Source: DATEPR01 sp036503065 (GTDB lineage Bacteria > Actinomycetota > Actinomycetes > Mycobacteriales > Pseudonocardiaceae). Taken from it: a stretch of DNA of 13,442 nt. Location of the stretch: positions 1-13,442 of the forward strand of contig DASXXM010000408.1 of the NCBI GenBank assembly GCA_036503065.1. The letters are read 5' to 3'. Shown here one piece after another: positions 1 through 6,042 of this stretch (position 1 is the stretch's first letter; each line of letters opens with the position of its first letter). The translations under genes and the position numbers were made by a program. The notes under the pieces are model-generated. The model was not told the origin of the DNA and made no database searches. It saw only the letters and a program-made list of their open reading frames with translations.

Positions 1-375
1 GCCACCAACCGACGCCGCCACGACACTTCGGCAGCGACCTCCGGCGCGGTCATGACGTGCCGGGCCGCGCACAGCCCACCTCCCGCCGCCAGCCGTGCGC
101 GCGGCACAAACCGCGATTGCTCACCATGCCGACCGACCGAGTGAAGTCGGTGTTGTCGGCCGCAGCACGACGCCGACGCGACCTTCGCTGTGTGACATCG
201 CGAAGCCGCCAGCGAGACCAGACCATCCGCCGAACCGGGCACCGGACAACAGCGCCGAGCAATCCCTTACCGCCTGATCGCATTGGGCCCGCCACAAGGC
301 GTGCGGAGCCACACCCGCACCAAGCGACGGTGGCAGCCCACCTTCGCCGGCGGATGGAACTCACCCGCCAACCAA

Positions 376-395
376 CTGGTTCCGTTGGGAACCAG
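376..395. repeat. Perfect 8-bp hairpin with GTTG tetraloop
   Basis: CTGGTTCC (376-383) and GGAACCAG (388-395) are exact reverse complements around the loop GTTG. The element sits in the gene-free left flank, about 290 nt past the comEA stop codon, so it may be part of a structured 3' region or a dispersed repeat. No protein-binding role can be inferred. Confidence 0.5.
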
Positions 396-582
396 GAACC
401 ACCCGGCCACAACGTATGCAGGAATAGCCACGAACCGAAGGGCCAGACCACCTTCGCGGCTGCCACTATGCGACGGACGAACGTGCCGCCCGCAAAACGG
501 GTCGTGCAGAACCTCCAGCCGCCCAGCGGGGTCACTGATCGGTTCCTGCCGGCAGGTGGCATTGGATACGCCCGGCATGGCG

Positions 583-618
583 GTGTCGCGTGATGGGTGG
601 TCACAGCGGCCGCGACAC
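583..618 (-). terminator. Possible terminator hairpin after comEA
   Basis: GTGTCGCG (583-590) pairs perfectly with CGCGACAC (611-618) across a 20-nt loop, about 64 nt beyond the comEA stop. There is no T-run, which is common for actinobacterial terminators. A weaker 6-bp repeat, TGGTCA/TGACCA (679-695), overlaps the stop codon itself. The long loop makes this a tentative call. Confidence 0.3.
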
Positions 619-681
619 GAGTTGCGTTCAACCGTTTGTGGTAGGAGCGGGTGTTGGACGGGAATGGCGGTGTCGTGGTGG

Positions 682-1494
682 TCATGTTGTGACCAGTTGT
701 TCTAGTTTGGCGAATTTTGCTGTGCCGATCCCACCGACGTCCTTCAGTTGGGTTATGGAGTCGAACTGGCCGTGTTGGGCTCGCCAGGTGAGGATGCGTT
801 GGGCCATGGCGGGCCCGATTCCGGGCAGTGTCTGCAACTGGTTCGCGGTTGCGGTGTTCAGGTTGATCTTGGTGGCTGGGTCTGCTGCGAGGTCCGCCTT
901 TCCGCTCTTTCGTCCGGTGGGGGTTCTTCCGGTGGGAGCCGGGGTGTCCGGGAGTTGGTCGTCGGCCTGTGGGGTTGGGATTCCTACGTAGATCTGTTCG
1001 CCGTCCGTCAGGCGGCGGGCCAGGTTCAGCGTTGTGTCGTCGGTGCCGGGGGTCGGGCCGCCTGCTGCCTTCAGCGCGTCGGCCACTCGGGCGCCGTTGG
1101 GGAGGGTTACCAAGCCTGGGTTGGTAACCCTCCCCACCACACTGATCACCAGTGTTGTCGGGGTCTTCGCGGGCGGTGCGGTTGGGCCCGCGCTGATCGC
1201 GGCGGGGAGTAGTGGCGGCGATTCGGGTTGTGGTTGTTGGGTGGACAGGGTTATGGCTATGCCTATCGCCGTCAGTAGCACGATCACTGCCACCAGTGCG
1301 GCCAGGCGGTGGTGGGTTATCAGGGTGCGCAGGCGGTCCGTGCTTCTGGTGCCACCGGGTAGCCACCGTTCGACCAGCCGACCTGGCCGGCCGGCCGCCT
1401 TGGTCGCGTCGGCTTCTGGGGCCAGTTCGCGGATCAGGTCGGCCAGGCGGGTGCGGGCGGCTTCCGTGGGTCGGGTGGGTGGGCTCTCGGTCAC
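682..1494 (-). CDS. comEA: ComEA-type DNA-binding protein (SLBB + helix-hairpin-helix)
   Basis: This 270-residue protein resembles the ComEA DNA receptor that binds incoming double-stranded DNA outside the membrane and passes it to the ComEC channel. Residues 1-60 are a charged cytoplasmic leader. About 63-84 form one transmembrane helix (LAALVAVIVLLTAIGIAI). About 114-171 form an SLBB domain (VVGRV..PGLV.LP.GARVADA...AGG). A Pro/Thr-rich linker precedes the C-terminal DNA-binding domain at 209-268, which has two helix-hairpin-helix turns (LPGIGPAMA at 223-231, VGGIGTAKF at 253-261). The GTG start at 1494 lacks a Shine-Dalgarno site but lies 7 nt after a TAACGT -10-like box (1507-1502), so the mRNA may be leaderless; no good -35 is seen. 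Natural transformation is rarely shown in actinomycetes, and the expected downstream comEC is not in the window. Codons 120-133 contain a 16-bp perfect inverted repeat. Confidence 0.88.
   Translation of the reverse strand: MTESPPTRPTEAARTRLADLIRELAPEADATKAAGRPGRLVERWLPGGTRSTDRLRTLITHHRLAALVAVIVLLTAIGIAITLSTQQPQPESPPLLPAAISAGPTAPPAKTPTTLVISVVGRVTNPGLVTLPNGARVADALKAAGGPTPGTDDTTLNLARRLTDGEQIYVGIPTPQADDQLPDTPAPTGRTPTGRKSGKADLAADPATKINLNTATANQLQTLPGIGPAMAQRILTWRAQHGQFDSITQLKDVGGIGTAKFAKLEQLVTT
1098..1136. repeat. 16-bp perfect inverted repeat inside comEA
   Basis: TGGGGAGGGTTACCAA (1098-1113) and TTGGTAACCCTCCCCA (1121-1136) are exact reverse complements with a 7-nt loop (GCCTGGG). The repeat lies in the coding region of the SLBB domain and specifies VGRVTNPGLVTLPN on the minus strand, matching the conserved V-G-x-V-x-x-P-G core. 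DNA or mRNA could therefore form a very stable hairpin in mid-gene. It may be chance favoured by the V-T-N-P-G-L-V-T codons, or a palindromic element retained because it is readable in frame. Confidence 0.75.
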
Positions 1495-1546
1495 GGTGTC
1501 GACGTTAGGGAGGAGCCATCGGGTTTGGGGCGGGTCGATCGTCGCC

Positions 1547-1575
1547 TGTGGACAGTTCGGTTGGGTTGTGGACAG
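1547..1575 (-). repeat. Twin DnaA-box-like 9-mers, 20 bp apart
   Basis: TGTGGACAG occurs at 1547-1555 and 1567-1575, followed in both by (g)TTCGG. Read on the minus strand each is CTGTCCACA, one base from TTGTCCACA and within the relaxed actinobacterial DnaA-box consensus as I recall it. The 20-bp period places both on nearly the same face of the helix. They could be DnaA sites, a direct-repeat operator for comEA, or a small tandem duplication. Confidence 0.4.
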
Positions 1576-1599
1576 GTTCGGCGCAGGACCGGCCGAGCG

Positions 1600-1641
1600 T
1601 GCTATCTTGCTGGCGCGTTGCTAGTAGGCTAGCATGTTAGT
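1600..1641 (+). promoter_or_regulatory. Leaderless promoter and putative RHH operator
   Basis: A -35-like TTGCTG (1607-1612), a 17-bp spacer and the -10 TAGCAT (1630-1635, TANNNT) place transcription start at about 1642, the G of the GTG start codon, so a leaderless mRNA is expected; there is no Shine-Dalgarno site. The promoter is filled with TGCTA-type half sites: TGCTA 1600-1604, TGCTG 1608-1612, TGCTAG 1619-1624, its exact inverse CTAGCA 1629-1634, and TGTTAG 1635-1640. The TGCTAG-tagg-CTAGCA palindrome covers the -10. Arrays of short half sites are typical targets of ribbon-helix-helix repressors, so autorepression by the first gene product is likely (inference). Confidence 0.55.
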
Positions 1642-1794
1642 GTGCCGAGTGACGGGAAGCAGCAGTTCAACATCTACCTGCCGGCCGAACTGGTCCGGCG
1701 GGTCAAACATGCCTCCGTTGACGCCAATCAGTCCCTTTCGACGTTCGTCGAGCAGGCGCTCGAGGCGTATCTCCAGGACAGGGAACGGTCATGA
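1642..1794 (+). CDS. Small CopG-family ribbon-helix-helix regulator
   Basis: A 50-residue protein with the CopG/Arc ribbon-helix-helix pattern. The strand is QFNIYLP (about 8-14), helix A is AELVRRVKHASVDA (15-28), the turn is NQSLS and helix B is TFVEQALEAYLQ (34-45). Such proteins dimerise through the N-terminal strand and insert the paired strands into the DNA major groove. GTG at 1642 is the only in-frame start after the upstream TAG at 1630. It coincides with the predicted +1 of the promoter, so the message is probably leaderless. The stop overlaps the ATG of the VOC gene (ATGA at 1791-1794), which implies translational coupling. The most likely role is autorepressor of the RHH-VOC-MFS operon. 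An antitoxin role is less likely because neither neighbour resembles a toxin. Confidence 0.8.
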   Translation: MPSDGKQQFNIYLPAELVRRVKHASVDANQSLSTFVEQALEAYLQDRERS

Positions 1795-2138
1795 GAGTTG
1801 TTCCGATCCGCTACAGCGCCGATGTCGGTGCCGCCGTGCGCTTCTACCGTGCGCTCGGACTCGAAGCCGGTCCGATGTCGCGACCGGGTGCCTGGGCGGA
1901 ACTGCCTGCCGCGTCGGGAATGTTGGCCGTCCACGAAGGCGACGGCGCCGCGGTGGGCACCTGCGAGCTCGCCTTCGAGGCGGACGAGCCGTTGGAAACG
2001 GTCGCGGAGCGGCTGCGGGCGGCCGGGTTCGAGCCGGACGCGATCGTCGATGAGAACTTCGGCAGATCGGTGCGGGTGCGCGATCCGGACGGCACCTGGG
2101 TGCAGATCAACGAGAATGAACGCGATCTCTACACCTGA
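1791..2138 (+). CDS. VOC-fold protein (glyoxalase / bleomycin-resistance superfamily)
   Basis: A 115-residue single-domain VOC (vicinal oxygen chelate) protein. It shows two beta-alpha-beta-beta-beta half modules: residues 3-50 with the AVRFYRALGLEAG signature, and 57-110 ending in the family motif DPDGTWVQINE. Dimers of such proteins either catalyse metal-dependent reactions (glyoxalase, fosfomycin thiol transfer, dioxygenase) or simply bind and sequester drugs. Of the expected metal ligands, E108 and possibly H48 are present. The usual first-strand His is absent (VPIRYS), so a binding or resistance role is as plausible as catalysis. ATG at 1791 overlaps the RHH stop, and the 3' end overlaps the MFS start by 23 nt. 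The substrate is unknown. Confidence 0.8.
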   Translation: MRVVPIRYSADVGAAVRFYRALGLEAGPMSRPGAWAELPAASGMLAVHEGDGAAVGTCELAFEADEPLETVAERLRAAGFEPDAIVDENFGRSVRVRDPDGTWVQINENERDLYT

Positions 2139-3348
2139 CCATCGGACGATGCTGGCGATCGGCATCGTCGCGCTGGAGTTCTCGGCGGCCGTCTCGACCT
2201 TCGTGTCGTCGACGCTGCTGCCCACCGTCGCCCGCGATCTGCATGCCCGCAACCACTTGGGGCTGCTGCTCGCCGGTTCGACCATCGGGATGTTCGTCGC
2301 GTTGCCGTTGGCCGCTCGGGTCGTGCGTCGGCTCGGTGCGGCGCGGACGCTGAGCGTCGGGCTGGCCGCCTACTGTGGTGGTGCGGCGGTCGCGGCAACC
2401 GCACGTGTTCCGCTTGTCTTCGCCGTCGGGCAGTTCGTTGGTGGGCTGGCCGGCGGGCTGTTGGCCGTGTTCGGCATCAGTTCGATCATTCGACACTTCG
2501 ACGAGCGGTTGCGGGCGCGGATCGTCGCTGCCTCGTCCGCGATGTGGGTGGTGCCGGCGTTGGTCGGGCCAGGGGCCACGTTGGCGCTGGAGCACGTGGT
2601 CGGGTGGCGATGGACGTTGCTCGCGCCGCTACCCATCGTCCTCATCGGACGGTTGCTCGTCGGCAGGGCCGCCGACGCGGACGGCGACGCCGGTATTCGC
2701 CCACTCGGGCGAACTCTGCTGATTCCGTTCGGTGTCGGTGGCATGGTGTTGAGTAGCGGGTACTGGCCGATCCTGGGTGCTGCTGTCGCGCTCTGCGGTG
2801 TCGTCACGATCATGCCGACGGGTACGGCGACGCTGCGGCGCGGTGTGCCTGCCGCGCTCGCGGCCATGGTGCTGTTCGCGACGGGGTACTTCGGCGCGGA
2901 CAGCCTGATCACCGTGTTGCTGACGGACGGCGATCGGGTCAGCCTGCCGAAGGCGGCGATCGTACTCAGCGCCGCGCCGTTGGCCTGGGCGCTGACCAGC
3001 CTGGTTGTTCGTCGCGCGCCGGTCGCCGTCGGTCTGGTCCTGGCCGCGTGCGGCGCGGCGGCGCTGGCCTCGAGTACGTCGTACGTGGTGGCGCTCGTCG
3101 CCTGGACGGTGAGCGGGATCGGGGTCGGGCTGGCGTATCCCGGTCTCTACGTGAGCTGTACGTCGTCGGGCAGCGGGTTCGACGCGACCGAACTGGCCGC
3201 CGCGGTCATCACCGCGGAGGCGTTCGGTGGGCTGCTCGGCCGGGCAGCAGGCGGCGCGGTCGCCCTGGTCACCGCGTACGGCCTGTTCGCCGCGGCGCTT
3301 TTCGCGGCGGCGCTCGTCGGACGCAGGCGGTCACAGGCCGCCGGGTAG
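2116..3348 (+). CDS. MFS transporter, probable drug/metabolite exporter
   Basis: A 410-residue major facilitator superfamily protein with 12 or more hydrophobic segments, starting at about residue 12 (MLAIGIVALEFSAAVSTF). The cytoplasmic loop between TM2 and TM3 (residues 63-70, RVVRRLGA) is the family's basic loop. The N-terminal half, with GLLLAGSTIGMFVALPLA and VFAVGQFVGGLAGGLLAVFG, resembles proton-coupled drug:H+ antiporters. ATG at 2116 lies inside the VOC gene; an alternative ATG at 2149 would give 399 residues without overlap. The overlapping arrangement means it is made together with the RHH and VOC proteins, suggesting export of whatever the VOC protein binds or modifies. Its last 18 bp overlap the 3' end of convergent degV. 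The substrate cannot be told from sequence. Confidence 0.85.
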   Translation: MNAISTPDHRTMLAIGIVALEFSAAVSTFVSSTLLPTVARDLHARNHLGLLLAGSTIGMFVALPLAARVVRRLGAARTLSVGLAAYCGGAAVAATARVPLVFAVGQFVGGLAGGLLAVFGISSIIRHFDERLRARIVAASSAMWVVPALVGPGATLALEHVVGWRWTLLAPLPIVLIGRLLVGRAADADGDAGIRPLGRTLLIPFGVGGMVLSSGYWPILGAAVALCGVVTIMPTGTATLRRGVPAALAAMVLFATGYFGADSLITVLLTDGDRVSLPKAAIVLSAAPLAWALTSLVVRRAPVAVGLVLAACGAAALASSTSYVVALVAWTVSGIGVGLAYPGLYVSCTSSGSGFDATELAAAVITAEAFGGLLGRAAGGAVALVTAYGLFAAALFAAALVGRRRSQAAG

Positions 3349-4197
3349 GACGACGACGCCGAGGACGCCCATGCCGGTGTGCGCGCCGATCACCGCGCCG
3401 ACCTCCGACACCAGGCAACCGGCCGCGTTCGGCAGTCGTTCGGCCAGGCGGGTGGCCAGTTCGGCGGCCCGTTCCGGGCTGCCGAGGTGGTGCACTGCGA
3501 TGCCGACCGGGCCGTCGCCGGCAGCGGCGACGGTCAGTTCCACGAGTCGGGTCAGCGCGCGGCTGGTGGTCCTGACCTTCTCCAGCGGCAGGATTCGGCC
3601 GCCGGACACGTGCAGCAGCGGCTTGACCGCAAGGGCCGAACCGACCAGGGCCGCCGTCGGGCCGATTCGGCCGCCCCTGCGCAGGTGTTCCAGGGTTTGC
3701 AGGCAGAACATCGTCCTGGTCCGGGACGCGACGTCGACCGCGACGCGTTCCACTTCGGACGGTTCGGCGCCGCGGGCGGCGGCCTTGGCGGCGGCCAGGA
3801 CCGCGAAGCCGAGACCCATACCGGTGGTGCGCGAGTCGACCACCCGGACCACCGTCGCACCGGTCCGGTTGTTGATCTCCTCCGCGGCCAGGCGCGCCGC
3901 CTCCCAGGTGCCGGACAGGTCGCGGGACAGGTGCACGGACACCACGCCGGGCGCGCCCGCGTGCAGCGCCGCCTGGTAGCTCGCGGCGAATTCGGCCGGC
4001 GTCGGGCGGGACGTGGTCACGGTTCGCCGCTCGTCCAGTGCCTTGGCCAGCTCGGCCGGTCCGAAGTCGACACCGTCCAGGGAACTGTCCTGGTCGACCA
4101 GGACATGCAGTGGGACGACCGCCACCGACTGCCGGTCGGCGAAGCCTTCCGGCAGGTATGCGGTCGAGTCGGTGACGACGGCGGCGGACACGGACAC
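3331..4197 (-). CDS. DegV family fatty-acid-binding protein
   Basis: A 288-residue DegV protein, a fold that binds a single fatty acid in a buried pocket; in Firmicutes relatives (FakB) the bound acid is phosphorylated by FakA. Visible family motifs are AAVVTDSTAYLP at the N-terminus, VTTSRPTPAEFAASY, the ligand-loop HLSRDLSGTWEAA, VVDSRTTGMGLGF, and CLQTLEHLRRGGRIG. The GTG at 4197 was chosen because the conserved VVTDST strand begins just after it; a second in-frame GTG at 4191 is two codons later. It lies 22 nt after octT, and a DegV gene occupies the same place in mycobacteria (Rv2417c by recall). An acyl-supply role for OctT is possible but is inference. Its 3' end overlaps the MFS gene. 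Confidence 0.85.
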   Translation of the reverse strand: MSVSAAVVTDSTAYLPEGFADRQSVAVVPLHVLVDQDSSLDGVDFGPAELAKALDERRTVTTSRPTPAEFAASYQAALHAGAPGVVSVHLSRDLSGTWEAARLAAEEINNRTGATVVRVVDSRTTGMGLGFAVLAAAKAAARGAEPSEVERVAVDVASRTRTMFCLQTLEHLRRGGRIGPTAALVGSALAVKPLLHVSGGRILPLEKVRTTSRALTRLVELTVAAAGDGPVGIAVHHLGSPERAAELATRLAERLPNAAGCLVSEVGAVIGAHTGMGVLGVVVLPGGL

Positions 4198-4219
4198 CGA
4201 GCCTACGGTTCGCACCGGT

Positions 4220-4960
4220 TCAGCCGGTCGAGGCGGCACCGGAAACGTTCGCGATGAGCTTGGCCATGGCTTCGCCGACCGCCGCGTGGCCGGCCCAGCC
4301 CCAGTGCATGCCGTCCGGGTTGCCCGCGCCGCTGAGGACATGTTCGCTGGTCAGGGCCATGAGGTCGAGCAGGGGGACGTCCCGTCGGCGGCCCCACGCC
4401 GCGATCGCGGCCCTGGCCGGACGTCGGCCGGTGTGTACCCGGCCGTAGGCGGCGGCGCGGTGCGTCCCCGGCAGGACGCCGTACACCGGGAGGTCCGGGC
4501 GCAGGGCGTGCAGGGCGTTGAGGCAGTCGTCCAGGTAGCGGACGGTGAGCGCGGGTGGCAGGGCCACCGGACGGCCGCGCAGCAGTCGGGCCAGCGTCGG
4601 CTGGATTCGGCCGTAGCTCGTACGGGTGACCCGGCGCAGGCGGTCCGGGCGCAGGTAGCGCAGGCCGACCCGCAGGTAGGTCGGCAACGGCGACGGCAGG
4701 GTGTCCATGCTGCCCACAGCCAGCACCACGGCGTCGATCCGGGGCAGCGACGCCCACACGTTCGGGTCGCCGACCAGGGCCCACCAGGCGTCCCGTGCGG
4801 TCCAACCGGCGCCTGCGAACAACAGCGCGCGACCACCGAGCCGGGCGGCGGCCACGTTGTGCCACAGGCGGGGGTCGTCGGCGGGCATCGGGTCGGCCGG
4901 GCCGTGGTAGGACAGCGAGTCGGCGAGGACGAGCAGCAGCGGGCCGGCCACCGGACTCAC
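4220..4960 (-). CDS. octT: SGNH-type diglucosylglycerate octanoyltransferase (OctT-like)
   Basis: A 246-residue SGNH/GDSL-fold protein. The catalytic Ser lies in LLLVLADSLSYHG (Ser15), a block III-like AVGSMDTLP follows at 82-89, and the Asp/His pair is in DGMHWGWAGH (Asp216, His219). In mycobacteria the orthologue OctT (Rv2418c) transfers an octanoyl group to diglucosylglycerate, an early precursor of methylglucose lipopolysaccharides that modulate fatty acid synthesis. The call rests on the motifs and on the identical order nadD-rsfS-gpgP-octT-degV. The GTG start at 4960 overlaps the gpgP stop (GTGA), and no Shine-Dalgarno site is seen, so translation is probably coupled. The acceptor here has not been shown, and a plain SGNH esterase/acyltransferase remains possible. 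Confidence 0.78.
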   Translation of the reverse strand: MSPVAGPLLLVLADSLSYHGPADPMPADDPRLWHNVAAARLGGRALLFAGAGWTARDAWWALVGDPNVWASLPRIDAVVLAVGSMDTLPSPLPTYLRVGLRYLRPDRLRRVTRTSYGRIQPTLARLLRGRPVALPPALTVRYLDDCLNALHALRPDLPVYGVLPGTHRAAAYGRVHTGRRPARAAIAAWGRRRDVPLLDLMALTSEHVLSGAGNPDGMHWGWAGHAAVGEAMAKLIANVSGAASTG

Positions 4961-5571
4961 CCGGTGATGCCCGCGTTGTACGCGGCGAGACGCCACGAGC
5001 CGTCGCCGTGCGGGCGGCGGACCAGGACGGTCCAGTGGCAGTTGGCGATGCCGGCCAGCTGCGGCCACAGCGAGATCGGGAGGCCGAGCAGGTGCGCGGT
5101 GAGCGCGATGATCACGCCGCCGTGCACGCACAGCAGAGCTGTGTGGTCGAACTCGGCGTCCAGTTCGCCGATCACCTCCGCGGTCCGCCTGGCCACGTCG
5201 ACCCGGCTCTCGCCGCCCGGCGGCGCCCAGGTCGCATCGGCGTGCCAGGTGGCGAGGCCGCCGGGCCAGCTCGCCTCGACCTCTTCGGAGTTCAGGCTCT
5301 GCCACTTGCCGAGGTGGGTCTCGCGCAGTCGCTTGTCGACCCGCAGCGGCACGCCGGACGCGTCGGTGAACACCGTCGCGGTGTCCATGGCACGGCGCAG
5401 GTCCGAGGTGAGGACGATCTCCGGCTCGAACCTGACCAGTGCGGGCACGGCGAACCGGGCCTGGTTCCAGCCGATCGGGGTCAGCTCGGCGTCCAGATGC
5501 CCCTGCATCCGGCCGGTGGCGTTGAAGTCGGTCTCACCGTGCCGCCACAACACGAGCCGACCCAGACTCAC
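4957..5571 (-). CDS. gpgP: Glucosyl-3-phosphoglycerate phosphatase (histidine phosphatase family)
   Basis: A 204-residue histidine phosphatase. The catalytic RHG motif is in LVLWRHGETDFN (Arg10, His11). Supporting residues are Arg59/60 in TSDLRRAMDTA, the proton donor Glu84 in RLRETHLGKWQ, and His150 in CVHGG. GpgP (Rv2419c in M. tuberculosis by recall) removes phosphate from glucosyl-3-phosphoglycerate to give glucosylglycerate, the step before the diglucosylglycerate used by OctT. The start is GTG at 5571, overlapping the rsfS stop (GTGA), and the 3' end overlaps octT the same way. Without context it would be called a generic phosphoglycerate-mutase-like phosphatase; the neighbours make GpgP the best name. 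Confidence 0.82.
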   Translation of the reverse strand: MSLGRLVLWRHGETDFNATGRMQGHLDAELTPIGWNQARFAVPALVRFEPEIVLTSDLRRAMDTATVFTDASGVPLRVDKRLRETHLGKWQSLNSEEVEASWPGGLATWHADATWAPPGGESRVDVARRTAEVIGELDAEFDHTALLCVHGGVIIALTAHLLGLPISLWPQLAGIANCHWTVLVRRPHGDGSWRLAAYNAGITG

Positions 5572-5972
5572 GTCCTGGTGCCTTCCGCCGCCGTTACCGA
5601 CGTCACCGCGCCCGGACCGGCGTCGAACGGGATGCGCGGGCAGTCCTTCCACAGCCGCTCCAGGCCGTAGAACGACCGCTCGTCCACGTGTTGCACGTGC
5701 ACCACGACGTCGACGAAGTCGAGCAGCACCCAGCGGCCCTCACGAGCGCCCTCGCGGCGGACCGGTTTGGTGCCGGCCTGGCGCATCTTCTCCTCGACGA
5801 AGTCCACGATGGCGCTCACCTGGCGCTCGTTGGGCGCGGACGCGATCACGAAGCAGTCGGTGATCACCAACTGGTCGGACACGTCCAGCACGATCACGTC
5901 GTGCGCCAGTTTGTCCGCCGCCGCGGCCGCGGCCACCAACGCCAACTCACGCGACTTCTCCGTGGCTGTCAC
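5568..5972 (-). CDS. rsfS: Ribosome silencing factor RsfS
   Basis: A 134-residue RsfS/Iojap (DUF143) protein, which binds ribosomal protein uL14 and blocks subunit joining when nutrients are short. The family core is clear: HDVIVLDVSDQLVITDCFVIAS, NERQVSAIVDFVEEKMR, GRWVLLDFVDVVVHV and ERSFYGLERLWKDCP. The GTG at 5972 was chosen because the protein then begins like its mycobacterial relatives (MTATEKSRELAL) and an AGGAGG lies just upstream (5981-5976), though with only a 3-nt spacer. In-frame ATG 5984 or GTG 5987 would add four or five residues. It lies 70 nt after nadD and overlaps gpgP by 4 nt, the widespread nadD-rsfS pairing. Confidence 0.93.
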   Translation of the reverse strand: MTATEKSRELALVAAAAAADKLAHDVIVLDVSDQLVITDCFVIASAPNERQVSAIVDFVEEKMRQAGTKPVRREGAREGRWVLLDFVDVVVHVQHVDERSFYGLERLWKDCPRIPFDAGPGAVTSVTAAEGTRT

Positions 5973-6042
5973 AAGCCTCCTCATCACCGGATTGTCATCA
6001 CCGACCGGACATGCCCGGATCGGCTACCCAGAGTACCCGTGG

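Larger units (their letters stand above)
1..681. other. Gene-poor, hairpin-rich stretch downstream of comEA
   Basis: I find no convincing gene here. The open frames on both strands give Arg/Pro/His-rich low-complexity translations typical of out-of-frame high-GC DNA, and none has a ribosome binding site plus a recognisable domain. What can be seen are inverted repeats: ACCGAC/GTCGGT (132-151), CTTCGC/GCGAAG (183-205), a perfect 8-bp stem with a GTTG loop (376-395), the 12-bp palindrome CCTGCCGGCAGG (545-556), and GTGTCGCG/CGCGACAC (583-618). In related genomes comEC normally follows comEA on the minus strand, but no membrane-protein frame of that kind starts here. The stretch could be a decayed gene, a dispersed intergenic repeat or plain spacer; the sequence alone does not decide. 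Confidence 0.5.
1495..1641. promoter_or_regulatory. Divergent promoter region comEA / RHH operon
   Basis: This 147-bp spacer separates comEA (minus) from the RHH-VOC-MFS operon (plus). It contains a comEA -10-like box (TAACGT, minus, 1507-1502), two copies of TGTGGACAG starting 20 bp apart (1547-1555 and 1567-1575), and the RHH promoter/operator next to the plus-strand start. No further gene fits here. Confidence 0.6.

Noticed and set aside
50..1366. Long minus-strand open frame (438 codons) over the left flank and comEA
   Set aside because: It overlaps comEA in another frame, has an Arg/Pro/His-rich low-complexity translation and no domain; comEA is well supported.
1547..1575. Replication origin suggested by DnaA-box-like repeats
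   Set aside because: Only two boxes, no AT-rich region, and no dnaA or dnaN nearby.
1642..2138. Toxin-antitoxin pair (RHH antitoxin plus overlapping partner)
   Set aside because: The partner has a clear VOC fold with DPDGTWVQINE, unlike RelE, PIN or MazF toxins.
4013..5863. 616-codon plus-strand frame antisense to degV, octT and gpgP
   Set aside because: Composition and lack of domains mark it as a shadow; three real genes lie opposite.
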